From: Alteromonas_E sp965248545
GTDB lineage: Bacteria; Pseudomonadota; Gammaproteobacteria; Enterobacterales; Alteromonadaceae
DNA: 64,000 bases
Direction of reading: 5' to 3'
Assembly: GCA_965248545.1 (NCBI GenBank)
Contig: OZ252110.1
Location: forward strand, 1,178,001-1,242,000
Under the pieces are notes generated by a model. That model had not been told where the DNA came from. It saw only the letters and a program-made list of their open reading frames with translations, and made no database searches. Within the stretch, counting starts at the first letter, position 1. Every line of letters starts with the position of its first letter. A program made the position numbers and the translations under genes. This document shows, one piece after another, positions 46,001 through 54,012 of the stretch.

Positions 46001-46132
46001 CAGTTCAACCTGCTGCACAGTTTTCTGATTGCTGTAATAGGCGGGTATAGCGACAGCAATCAACGCAACAATCGCAAACACGATTAGCTTGATTTTTATA
46101 CTCACTTTGTCAGCGTAGCGTAACGTTTTCAT
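43031..46132 (-). CDS. Large methyl-accepting chemotaxis protein with two PAS domains and a CheR-binding tail
   Basis: A 1033-residue receptor. TM1 is at about 13-33, an all-helical NIT-like periplasmic domain at 34-320, TM2 at about 322-344, then HAMP. Two very similar PAS domains follow (about 405-520 and 527-645; each has an FMMAD/VMIAD-type start, IDTFH and a WxD-type end). The last part is the signalling coiled coil with the hairpin tip IIGVIDGIAFQTNILALNAA. The C-terminus DDEWESF matches the CheR/CheB docking pentapeptide (NWESF/GWEEF). ATG 46132 has a GGAGTAG site; the frame extends to 46183 inside cheW. Confidence 0.93.
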   Translation of the reverse strand: MKTLRYADKVSIKIKLIVFAIVALIAVAIPAYYSNQKTVQQVELAAMSIEGVPLAQQTVQLRKLIAQHRGTSARWMGGDDTARGTLTGLAKDVDDAFDRLSRELKSSAYGNDADVLLGKFRSRWQDIQYSALNKTQPGADVFNNHSGLIVNIGEVNAAILRSYKLIYAPSDSAYHLVIANFNALPALNDTLGKIRGRGAGALASGSLLADARATLIGLVNNANQANLEFLLNLRSASESGSDQRLASLSRDADDFEQAISQVKDLLDQNIMQPEVLTFPSGEFFDSVTAKMSNLYSKQSQYVTTLTSLLDAYQQEVIAERNALWMQLAILVLFAALVFVAVNYSITNGIAQVVEALSKLSKNDFEINFSHQRSDEVGVIQGSIDSLKSSLQEFTDQSVEALRVKQALDNSSTCFMMADKDRNIVYLNDSVQKMLKEAEADIKKDLPNFNASDLLGNNIDTFHKHPEHQRNLLDRLTTTHIANLNLGAYSFRLILNPIYAEDGETLGHSVEWHDMTEVYERERSTARILESLNCTSTNVMIADADREIIYLNRSVQEMLRTVESDLKKVLPHFNADDLVGKKIDTFHQNPAHQAGLLEKLVKPYETQITVGNRHFRLIANPIMSEDGERLGSVVEWLDRTVEVQAEQEIAHIVDSAVRGDFSSRAEEAGKDGFYLGLSQGLNQLLDITERGLKDISEVLLAISKGDLTKRIDAEFEGTFDDMKNYCNTSADTLAEVISEIREASQTITSGSQEIATGNADLSSRTEQQASNLEETASSMEEITSTVQLNADNAKQANTLASDASNVATDGGKLIEKVVHTMSGINESATKIADIIGVIDGIAFQTNILALNAAVEAARAGEQGRGFAVVASEVRTLAQRSANAAKDIKELISDSVSKIESGNELVNQSGETMSNIVDAIKRVNDIMSEIASASAEQASGIDEINKAIVQMDEMTQQNAALVEQAAAAAESMNNQAQQLVERVETFHLDESMVSEHKRPVATLEHKPAGPAKGQELVEPDLPSSSVDDDDEWESF

Positions 46133-46136
46133 TGCT

Positions 46137-46637
46137 CTACTCCTGTTCAAAAGATTTTTGTTCAAACAATTGAAGCTCGTCACTGGTGATCAGGGCTTCA
46201 ATATTGACCAGAATGATCATGTTTTCATCCATCGTTACTAGTCCATGTAAAAACTTACTATCAAACGCCACGCCAAACTCTGGGGGCGGACTGATGTCAT
46301 CAGTGCTGACTTTTATCACGTCACTGACTTCATCCACCACAATGCCGACAATGCGGTCTTCGATGTTCAACATTATGACAATGGTAAATTCGTTGTAAGT
46401 CGCCTCACCGACATTGAATTTAATCCGTAAATCCACTATCGGCACGATGTCACCGCGCAAGTTGATGACCCCCTTCAAAAACGGGGGCGCATTCGCTATC
46501 TTGGTCACCGCCTCGTATCCTCGGATCTCTTTGACTTTCATGATGTCCAGCGCATAACTCTCCTCACCAATCACAAACGTTAGAAATTCTTGCTGTGATG
46601 ACAAGTCTTCATGCTCAGAGTGAGCACTATTACTCAT
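46137..46637 (-). CDS. cheW: Chemotaxis coupling protein CheW
   Basis: A 166-residue SH3-like adaptor linking receptors to CheA. CheW text is clear: FLTFVIGEESYALDIMKVKE, then FLKGVINLRGDIVPIVDLR, then VGIVVDEVSDVI. ATG 46637 follows GGAGGT and overlaps the cheA stop by eight bases; the frame runs further back to 46688 inside cheA without support. Confidence 0.95.
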   Translation of the reverse strand: MSNSAHSEHEDLSSQQEFLTFVIGEESYALDIMKVKEIRGYEAVTKIANAPPFLKGVINLRGDIVPIVDLRIKFNVGEATYNEFTIVIMLNIEDRIVGIVVDEVSDVIKVSTDDISPPPEFGVAFDSKFLHGLVTMDENMIILVNIEALITSDELQLFEQKSFEQE

Positions 46638-48615
46638 GTTCAACCTCCAGATCTTTGGTTGAGCGTGCCGACGTTGACAGCGACTCAATATCCAAAATTA
46701 ACGCCACACTGCCATCCCCCATGATCGTAGCGCCAGCAACATTCGCAACGCGCCGATAGTGCTGTTCGAGGGATTTAATAACCACTTGCTGTTGCCCATC
46801 TAGCGAATCCACCAGCAGCGCAAAACGGCGCTGACTGGCTTCAATCAAGACAACTACCTCTTCGCTGTTGACTCGCTCTTCCATCTCTATCGCCATTTCA
46901 TTGCGCAATGAAATGATTGGCCAGTAATGATCACGCACGTGCAGTAAGCGGTCATTACCAATTGTACTGACCTGCCCCTCACTCAAAATCATAGACTCTG
47001 TGATATTCGTCAATGGGATGATGAATGTCTGTTCTCCTACGGAAACACACATGCCGTCGAGGATCGCCAAGGTCAGTGGTAAGCGCACAGTAATGGTCGA
47101 GCCAAAACCATGCTTGGACTGAATATCAATGGTGCCATTGATCGATTCGATATTACGCCTGACAACATCCATACCGACACCACGTCCGGAGACATCGGTG
47201 ACGGCTTCTGCAGTTGAAAAGCCGGGTTCAAAGATCAGTTTCCACACCTCGCCATCAGGCATATCATCAGCAACGGGTAAGCCATTCGATACGGCTTTTT
47301 CTAAAATCTTGTCGCGGTTCATACCGCCGCCATCATCGACAATATTGATAAACACATTACCGCCACGCTGCTCAGCGGAGAGCGTAATGGTACCGGTTTC
47401 AGGTTTACCTGCCGCAAGGCGCTTCTCAGGAGATTCGATACCGTGATCCACACTGTTGCGCACTAAGTGAGTCAATGGGTCGACCAACTTTTCGATCATC
47501 CCTTTGTCCACTTCTGTTGCGCCACCCTCAATCACCAATTCAATTTTCTTCTCCAGTTTGGAGCTCAAGTCTCGAATGACTCGTGGGAAACGATTGAAGA
47601 CGAAGGAAACCGGTAACATCCGCATCGACATAACGGATTCTTGAATATCGCGTGTATTGCGACTGAGCTCGTCGATGGCGGTTTCGAGTCGTTCTGCAAG
47701 CTTTCCTTCAGCCTCACCACTTGCCATGCGCAGTATCGACTGAGTAATAACCAACTCGCCAACCAGATTAACCATATGATCAATCTTACTGGTGTCCACC
47801 CTGATAGTTGACGATTCGCTGTTCGCGGCTTTTGCCGCTGCAGGCTTTTTAGCTGCTGATTTTTTCGGTTTGACTGCGGGTTTAGAAGGTGGAGGTGGAG
47901 TTTCTTGTGCCGGTTGTGGCGTTTCCTGAACAGTTTCGCTCGGTGAACTAGGCGTCGCGTCTTTCTCTGCATCAGTTAACGGCTCAAAGAAACCAAAACC
48001 ATCCTCATCAGACGCTGCTTTTTGATCCGGCAACGGCTCAAAAAAACCGAAACCGTCATCGTCTTCTGACGCAGCCTTAGCCGGTTCATCAAAAAAGCCA
48101 AATCCATCGTCATCTGAACCACTGCTCGACTCTTCATCAAAAAATCCAAACGAATCGTCTTTGTTGTCATCTTGGGTGGATTCGAAAAAGCCAAACCCAT
48201 CATCTTCTTCCGCAGTGGGCTTAGCAAAATCAGGATTGACTGCCTCGAGTTTTTTAATACCTTGTTCTATCCCAGCCCAGTCAATCTCTTCCTCGTTTTG
48301 ATAAGCCTCAAGAATTGCCGTGAGCTGGTCTGCTGTGACCAGTAGCAGATCGACAATTTCGCCAGTCAGCTGCAATTCGTGATTACGCGCCTTGTCCAAG
48401 ATGTTTTCCATGACATGAGTAAGACCGGTCAAGGCATCAAACCCAAAGATACCACTACCGCCCTTGATGGAGTGGGCAGCACGAAATATGCTGTTTAGCG
48501 CTTCGTTATCAGGCTCTTCAGTGGAGATCTCAAGTAACAGATGCTCCATGTCACGTAAATGTTCAAAGCTTTCTTCAAAGAACACATCGTGAAACTGACT
48601 CATATCCACAGACAT
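46630..48615 (-). CDS. cheA: Chemotaxis histidine kinase CheA with GFGFF repeat linker
   Basis: A 661-residue kinase. P1 (Hpt, 1-125) has phospho-His48 (FRAAHSIKGGSGIFGF). P3 dimerisation starts near 272 (DTSKIDHMVNLVGELVITQS), P4 ATPase has the N-box HLVRNSVDHGIE and Gly box GRGVGMDVV, and P5 is CheW-like. There is no recognisable P2. Instead residues 138-213 carry five copies of (D/E)D(G/S)FGFF(D/E) at about 138, 153, 169, 186 and 204, followed by a Pro/Lys/Ala-rich tether (about 220-265). Central gene of the cluster between cheY and cheW. Confidence 0.95.
   Translation of the reverse strand: MSVDMSQFHDVFFEESFEHLRDMEHLLLEISTEEPDNEALNSIFRAAHSIKGGSGIFGFDALTGLTHVMENILDKARNHELQLTGEIVDLLLVTADQLTAILEAYQNEEEIDWAGIEQGIKKLEAVNPDFAKPTAEEDDGFGFFESTQDDNKDDSFGFFDEESSSGSDDDGFGFFDEPAKAASEDDDGFGFFEPLPDQKAASDEDGFGFFEPLTDAEKDATPSSPSETVQETPQPAQETPPPPSKPAVKPKKSAAKKPAAAKAANSESSTIRVDTSKIDHMVNLVGELVITQSILRMASGEAEGKLAERLETAIDELSRNTRDIQESVMSMRMLPVSFVFNRFPRVIRDLSSKLEKKIELVIEGGATEVDKGMIEKLVDPLTHLVRNSVDHGIESPEKRLAAGKPETGTITLSAEQRGGNVFINIVDDGGGMNRDKILEKAVSNGLPVADDMPDGEVWKLIFEPGFSTAEAVTDVSGRGVGMDVVRRNIESINGTIDIQSKHGFGSTITVRLPLTLAILDGMCVSVGEQTFIIPLTNITESMILSEGQVSTIGNDRLLHVRDHYWPIISLRNEMAIEMEERVNSEEVVVLIEASQRRFALLVDSLDGQQQVVIKSLEQHYRRVANVAGATIMGDGSVALILDIESLSTSARSTKDLEVEHE
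47977..48210 (-). repeat. Five tandem GFGFF motif repeats in cheA
   Basis: This cheA segment encodes five copies of an acidic-aromatic motif (DDGFGFFE and close variants) spaced 15-18 residues. Spacers vary in sequence while the motif is conserved, as expected for selected short linear motifs. Confidence 0.85.
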
Positions 48616-48633
48616 GGCGATTCCTTTATGCCG

Positions 48634-48999
48634 TTATCCGAGTACTTTGGCAGCGATTGCTAGCAACTTGCTTGGGTCAAATGGTTTGACCATCCAGCCT
48701 GTTGCACCCGCAGCTCGGCCTTGTGCTTTCATTGCATCACTGGCTTCGGTTGTCAGCACAACGATCGGCGTCGCCCGATACGCAGACATGCCCCGTAACG
48801 ATTTAATCAGCGTAAGGCCATCCATACGCGGCATATTTTGGTCCGTTAATACGAAGTCATAGGGAGTGGTTTTGCACTTATCCAGTGCTGCCTGCCCATC
48901 CTCTGCTGTAGTAACATCATAGCCTTTACTTTTCAGTGTGGTTTCGACCATCTGTCGAATCGACAGAGAATCGTCAACGACTAGAATTTTTTTACTCAT
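48634..48999 (-). CDS. cheY: CheY-type single-domain response regulator
   Basis: A 121-residue receiver. The acid pocket is VVDDS, the phospho-acceptor is Asp53 (VLTDQNMPRMDGL), Thr is in VLTTEAS and Lys in WMVKPFDPSKL. The start overlaps the phosphatase gene stop by four bases (ATGA) and the gene is followed by cheA after 18 bases. It could act on the motor, as a phosphate sink, or through the partner switch; sequence does not tell. Confidence 0.92.
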   Translation of the reverse strand: MSKKILVVDDSLSIRQMVETTLKSKGYDVTTAEDGQAALDKCKTTPYDFVLTDQNMPRMDGLTLIKSLRGMSAYRATPIVVLTTEASDAMKAQGRAAGATGWMVKPFDPSKLLAIAAKVLG

Positions 49000-50675
49000 A
49001 CTCCTTCCCGCTCATTCAAAACTACTTTTACTTTATTGCCTTTATCATTGCGCTCAATTCGAGTAGAGAGTTTTTCTACCAAACCGAGTCCGCGCCCTGA
49101 CAAGCCATCTGAAGGTTCGACGCTTTGATGCTCAAACCCTGCCCCTGAATCTTCGACTTCAAATTCTATTTGATTGGCCCCGCTCAAGCGCAGGCTTACA
49201 CTAATACAATCATCCTTGCTCAATTGCGATAAGTTTTCGTCTCGTTTGAGCAAATACTCGCCAAATCCTTCGATATCATTTTTGAGTTTAGAGTCTAAAC
49301 CCAGAACACCGTGGTCCAAGCCGTTGTTGTACAACTCCGCAATCACGGTAAACGCGCGGTTCGCAAACTGCGCTTCAATTCGCGCTTCAGCCATCACCCC
49401 GGAAAGAAACTTGATAACGTCCACTGAACGCAACAATGAACCTTGCAGCAGCATAGACATTTGGAGCTCGCCCATTACATCGTCGCCAGCCAATGGTGAT
49501 GTTTGGTAGGTACGCGCTAATTTTTCGCAGTCAATTACGCACAATGAGATGTCATCGTCGCGCTCTTGGTCACCCAAGTGTTGGGTAAACGTGTTTTCGA
49601 TGTCAGCCCAGGTAGCATTCTCTCGGATCAACTGTTCGGCAACGTTGATGATGCCCTCCATATTGATCATTTCATTTCTCGCATTGCGTTGTTCAATTAA
49701 GCCATCACTAAACAGAGCTACTTGACGCACCTTGTCAAAGCGATGGCGACTGGGTGATATTGAGAATTCATGCGTTTCCAAAATGCCCATAGGCATACTC
49801 GAAGAGGCTACCGTTTCAACGGTATTGTCTGCAGTGTGAAGTAGAATCGGCGGTAATCCGGCATTGAAGATCAGCAACTCTTCACTGTTGTAATCAACTT
49901 CAATTGCCGCAAGTGAGACAAATCGATCGTCTGGTAATTCATTGGTTAGCTTCGCGTTGATTTCATGCATGATGGTCAGCAACGGTAAGTTCTTCGTGGC
50001 CATGGCTTTCGCAGTTGCAATAAGCGGCAGAATACAAATTGCTGCAGCCAGACCATGCCCCATCGCATCCGCTAGGAACACATAGCGATTACCCGTATTG
50101 CTTTGAATGGTGAATAAAAAGTCTCCGCAAAAGTCACTGTGTGACATCTGCATCATATGCACACCATCAACCGACTCATTTGAAGCACCCACTAGACTAT
50201 TGTAGACATGCTGTGCAAGGCGCTCTTCTTGACGACTGTGCTCTTGCGCTAATCTCAGTTGCGCATTGGTTTTCTCTAGCGCCCTTTCATTCAGTAAATT
50301 TTTGTACAGAAACGTGACTTTGTGTAACAACAAATCCGTGTTGATCGGCTTGACCATATAGTCACTCACACCGCGCTCGAAGCTCAATTTTATATTGTCG
50401 ATATCTTCGTCAGCCGTGATCATCAGTACAGTGGGCGCGGGCTTTAACGCCATTATGAATGGCATCAGTTCAACGCCGCGCCCATCTGGCAACATGTTGT
50501 CCAGCAACACCACGTCAAACTCTCTTTCAGTCAACAAAGACTTACCCGCAGTCAACGACGTCACCGTGACGATTTCTGCTTCGATCAGGCTGAAGACATG
50601 TTGAATAAATTCGCAAAAAATCACGTCATCGTCGATCAACAGCACACGTGCTTTTGCAGTGTAAGCTTGATCCAT
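48996..50675 (-). CDS. REC-PP2C (SpoIIE/RsbU)-HATPase partner-switching regulator
   Basis: A 559-residue protein. The receiver (about 8-125) has Asp59 (VVLLDNMLPDGRG), then a short coiled coil (about 130-165). The PP2C/SpoIIE phosphatase (about 170-385) has metal-binding segments SDFCGDFLF and ADAMGHGLAAA, then ALFSDGLIE and GDQERDDDISLCV. A C-terminal anti-sigma-type ATPase (about 440-555) has ELYNNGLDHGVLG and GLGLVEKLS. This matches P. aeruginosa HsbR, whose phosphatase and kinase act on a STAS protein, here encoded by the preceding gene (one-base overlap). Confidence 0.92.
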   Translation of the reverse strand: MDQAYTAKARVLLIDDDVIFCEFIQHVFSLIEAEIVTVTSLTAGKSLLTEREFDVVLLDNMLPDGRGVELMPFIMALKPAPTVLMITADEDIDNIKLSFERGVSDYMVKPINTDLLLHKVTFLYKNLLNERALEKTNAQLRLAQEHSRQEERLAQHVYNSLVGASNESVDGVHMMQMSHSDFCGDFLFTIQSNTGNRYVFLADAMGHGLAAAICILPLIATAKAMATKNLPLLTIMHEINAKLTNELPDDRFVSLAAIEVDYNSEELLIFNAGLPPILLHTADNTVETVASSSMPMGILETHEFSISPSRHRFDKVRQVALFSDGLIEQRNARNEMINMEGIINVAEQLIRENATWADIENTFTQHLGDQERDDDISLCVIDCEKLARTYQTSPLAGDDVMGELQMSMLLQGSLLRSVDVIKFLSGVMAEARIEAQFANRAFTVIAELYNNGLDHGVLGLDSKLKNDIEGFGEYLLKRDENLSQLSKDDCISVSLRLSGANQIEFEVEDSGAGFEHQSVEPSDGLSGRGLGLVEKLSTRIERNDKGNKVKVVLNEREGV

Positions 50676-50947
50676 TACTTGAACGTAAACATTTGTTGAA
50701 AATTAGCGATGGTCAGTACTTCCAAAGCCGCCCCCGTGGCGTTTTGAATGATCACAGAGCGGCCTTTGGCTTTGGCTTTTTTATTCACCAATACCATCAT
50801 CCCGAGCGCGGAACTGTCGATGTAACTCACTTTAGAAAAATCTAGAATAAGGTCCTCATTGCCACTATCCAAGACCTTCGGGTAGGCTTCAGAAAAGGTG
50901 GCGTGATAACTAAAATCAAAGCGTTCGGGTAAAACAATCGTACTCAT
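50675..50947 (-). CDS. STAS-domain anti-sigma factor antagonist
   Basis: A 90-residue single STAS domain. The conserved phospho-site segment is VSYIDSSALGMMVLVNKKAK; by analogy with SpoIIAA the target is Ser46. It resembles HsbA/RsbV-type proteins whose phosphorylation state decides binding to an anti-sigma factor or another partner. The stop and the start of the phosphatase gene share a base (TAATG), so kinase/phosphatase and substrate are made together. Confidence 0.92.
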   Translation of the reverse strand: MSTIVLPERFDFSYHATFSEAYPKVLDSGNEDLILDFSKVSYIDSSALGMMVLVNKKAKAKGRSVIIQNATGAALEVLTIANFQQMFTFK

Positions 50948-50962
50948 GTCAGATACTCGTTA

Positions 50963-52111
50963 TTAGAAAAACTCGATATCACCAGCGTCCACATTGCTGG
51001 TAGAAACAGGGTTGTGTTCAGTGACTTTCCGGCGATTAAAATCGTTTAACTTTTGTTCAAGAGAAGGTAAGTCAAACACCATAGGTTCATAAGATACATC
51101 ACTAACTAAATCGGTGAATAAGCGGATAGTCTCAATCGTATATTCAATGTTTTGCCCATTGATATCACCGAATTGCAGACCGCGGATAGAATCGTTAATC
51201 GCACTGTCTAACGCTTGGTTGACCTGAGTTAGACCGGATATGATTTCCTGATCGGTATGCGCTTTGTGAATGATTTGCTCAAGCGCCGTGTTGATTTCCT
51301 TTTTCGCATCGATAATGTAACTCACATCATACGAAGCCAACTCGCCCACCTGATCCGACAAAGACTGAATTTTGGTACTTATGCCGGTAATCTGTTCTTG
51401 TATGGATTCACTGAATGAAGCAGAGCGATTAGACAAAGAGCGCACCTCATCAGCGACTACCGCGAACCCCCGGCCATGCTCTCCAGCTCTGGCCGCTTCT
51501 ATTGCCGCATTAAGTGCCAATAAATTGGTTTGAGCTGCAATCCCATCAATATCACTCAAGGCTTGCATTACTTTCGGGACGGCTTCGTCAATTAGCTTTA
51601 CTTGCTCCAAGACTTCCATAGAGGCCGAGGACATTTCAACCGTAGATTCAATAAAACGGTCGAGGGTTTCGCCTGTTTTTTCTGCGAAGGCTTGCATTTT
51701 TTCGTTATACAGCAGTTCTTCATCTTCTTCTGAGTGGATCAGCGTTTCGATGGTCGTAGATTGTTTCTGGATAAGATTCTGTAGCTCAATAAAACTACTC
51801 GACAACGTGCTAATTGCATCAGTTTGGGTACTGAGTACGTTACTCAGATCGTCAATGCACTCCTTATTGACGGTAGCAGACTTGACGACAATCGCGTTGA
51901 CGGCAGTGTGAAACGAATTCGCCTCAGCATTCGGCTCTGTAGCTTGAGTGCTTGTATCTAGATGCTCAGACGGTTGTCCCGCTGAAACAAAAAAGTACAC
52001 CCACATCACAATACCCGTCACCGCAACGGACAAATAGGGAGGGATAACAAATGACAATCCAATCCCGGCAATTAATATAACCGCCGGGATTATCATGGTC
52101 GGTTTGAGCAT
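50963..52111 (-). CDS. MCP-like receptor without a sensory domain
   Basis: A 382-residue protein. Two adjacent membrane helices (about 5-23 and 25-43) leave almost no periplasmic loop. A cytoplasmic coiled coil follows with the MCP hairpin tip DIDGIAAQTNLLALNAAIEA, then ARAGEHGRGFAVVADEVRSL. There is no PAS, Cache or 4-helix input domain and no clear HAMP. The tail ends GDIEFF. Position matches the accessory transducer (CttP) at the start of the P. aeruginosa Che2 cluster. It may sense membrane state or act as an array scaffold. Confidence 0.88.
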   Translation of the reverse strand: MLKPTMIIPAVILIAGIGLSFVIPPYLSVAVTGIVMWVYFFVSAGQPSEHLDTSTQATEPNAEANSFHTAVNAIVVKSATVNKECIDDLSNVLSTQTDAISTLSSSFIELQNLIQKQSTTIETLIHSEEDEELLYNEKMQAFAEKTGETLDRFIESTVEMSSASMEVLEQVKLIDEAVPKVMQALSDIDGIAAQTNLLALNAAIEAARAGEHGRGFAVVADEVRSLSNRSASFSESIQEQITGISTKIQSLSDQVGELASYDVSYIIDAKKEINTALEQIIHKAHTDQEIISGLTQVNQALDSAINDSIRGLQFGDINGQNIEYTIETIRLFTDLVSDVSYEPMVFDLPSLEQKLNDFNRRKVTEHNPVSTSNVDAGDIEFF

Positions 52112-52194
52112 TGAATCGCATTCCTTTAAGCACTCATTTCCCTAAGCATAGGCCATGTTGAAAATTGTGCTTTAAAAAATGCGATTTTTTTAAC

Positions 52195-54012
52195 CTACTG
52201 TTTTGGTAGGTTTTTCCTGACATGAGCAGCGAATGGCTCCGCTCGCATAAAACCGGTTACCCGCGCCGACTTAAGCTCTCGACCCGTATTATCAAAAAAC
52301 AAAATGGTCGGTAAACCGAGCACCGAGAAAACTTCCTGGAACTCGATATTGGTTGGTGTGTTATCCGTGAGGTCAATTTGCATCCAAACTGTATCACTTA
52401 GGGCATCCACGACGTCGGGATCCGGGAATGTATACTTTTCAAATTCCTTACATGCCACACACCAATCCGCATACAAATCGATCATAACACTTTTACCCTG
52501 GCCTACAGCGTTGCCCAGCTTAGCCTCAAAATCGGCCAAGTCTCTCACGACTACAAATTCAGGATGTCCTTCACTCGATACCGCCGCTGCAGAGTTTGCA
52601 CTCGTGTGAACAGGCGCTGGCGCAATAGCGTTATAGCCATAGAATGCTGAACCGATCAAACCGGCAAAAATCACAAACGCTCTCGCCCCTTTGAAGAAGG
52701 AGGTTTGTGTTTCCTGATTCATAACATAGAAATAACTAAAGGCAGCGAAACCTAGCACAGCATACATGACGTCTGTCCATGGACTTATCCAGAGGCGCTC
52801 AAGGAATAGCACAGCAACTGCGGTCATCATAAATCCGAACGTGACTTTGACCACATTCATCCAATTACCCGCCTTCGGTAATAGTTTACCACCCGTGATG
52901 CCAAACAAGATGAGCGGTATCCCCATACCAATACTCAGGGCATATAAGGACACGAAACCTAAGAACATATCACCGCTTTGTGCAATGAACAGCAGAATTC
53001 CGGTCAATGGCGCCGTCGTGCACGGGGACGCAACCAAGCCAGAAATAACGCCCATCATGAAAACACCCACGAGGCTGCCACTCTTCTGTTCGTTACTCAG
53101 TCCGTTGAGTTTTTCCTGCCATTTACTTGGAAGTTGCAACTCGTAAGCGCCGAACATGACCAATGCGAGTAACAAGAACAGGACAATCAACACAATCAGG
53201 ATTGCTGGGTGTTGTAATGCGGCTTGGAATTTAACACCGGCAGATGCCACAATTAAACCAAGGATCGAATAGGTTATCGCCATTCCTTGCACATACACGA
53301 ATGACAGAGTGAACGCCCGTGAGGTCTTAATTTGCTTGCCCTGTCCAATCACAATGCCAGATAAAATGGGGTACATTGGGAACACACATGGAGTGAATGC
53401 CAGGCCTATTCCAAGCGCTAAGAATAACGCTAAAGTGAGCAGCAACCCTTCATCAGACGATAAACGCTCTGCGAGACTGAACTGCTGTGAGACACCTGAG
53501 GCACTATCCGCGTCACTCGCCACCCCAGAACTTGCAGCGCTACTCACATTCCCAACTTGATCAAGATATATCACTCGCGTTGTCGGTGGGTAACACAACC
53601 CAGCCTCTGCACACCCTTGATAACGTAATTTGACCGAACCATCTTGGGCCGCTTGGGCGATGGGGAAGCGAATACTCAACTGATCAAAAAAGACTTCTGA
53701 GATACCAAAAAATTCATCCTCAATCTCAATCCCCAACGGGAATTCGGGCTCGCCCAAGTCGACGTTTTTGGTAACTGTTTTAAATTGTTTCTTGTATAAG
53801 TAGTAGCCTTCAGCGATGTCAAAGGTGACAACAAGCTCATTGTCGTTTTGGGCAAAATCAAACTGAAATGCTTGCTCTTCTTTTAGAAACTCTGGTTCGT
53901 CAGAGAACAAGTCAGCAAGCGGATCATCCAGCTGCTGAGCTTGTGCACCGCACGCCCAAGGAAACGACAGTATTAACACCATCAACAAAAATACTGCATT
54001 TTTTGACTTCAT
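52195..54012 (-). CDS. dsbD: Thiol:disulfide interchange protein DsbD
   Basis: A 605-residue inner-membrane reductase that moves electrons from cytoplasmic thioredoxin to periplasmic DsbC/CcmG. A signal peptide (about 1-25) is followed by the N-terminal domain with Cys pair region CAEAGLCYPP. The eight-TM domain has TPCVFPMYPILSG and ASPCTTAPLTGILL, and the C-terminal thioredoxin domain has Cys-x-x-Cys in YADWCVACKEFEKY. All three redox pairs are present. Its ATG overlaps the cutA stop (ATGA), the usual cutA-dsbD pairing. Confidence 0.95.
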   Translation of the reverse strand: MKSKNAVFLLMVLILSFPWACGAQAQQLDDPLADLFSDEPEFLKEEQAFQFDFAQNDNELVVTFDIAEGYYLYKKQFKTVTKNVDLGEPEFPLGIEIEDEFFGISEVFFDQLSIRFPIAQAAQDGSVKLRYQGCAEAGLCYPPTTRVIYLDQVGNVSSAASSGVASDADSASGVSQQFSLAERLSSDEGLLLTLALFLALGIGLAFTPCVFPMYPILSGIVIGQGKQIKTSRAFTLSFVYVQGMAITYSILGLIVASAGVKFQAALQHPAILIVLIVLFLLLALVMFGAYELQLPSKWQEKLNGLSNEQKSGSLVGVFMMGVISGLVASPCTTAPLTGILLFIAQSGDMFLGFVSLYALSIGMGIPLILFGITGGKLLPKAGNWMNVVKVTFGFMMTAVAVLFLERLWISPWTDVMYAVLGFAAFSYFYVMNQETQTSFFKGARAFVIFAGLIGSAFYGYNAIAPAPVHTSANSAAAVSSEGHPEFVVVRDLADFEAKLGNAVGQGKSVMIDLYADWCVACKEFEKYTFPDPDVVDALSDTVWMQIDLTDNTPTNIEFQEVFSVLGLPTILFFDNTGRELKSARVTGFMRAEPFAAHVRKNLPKQ

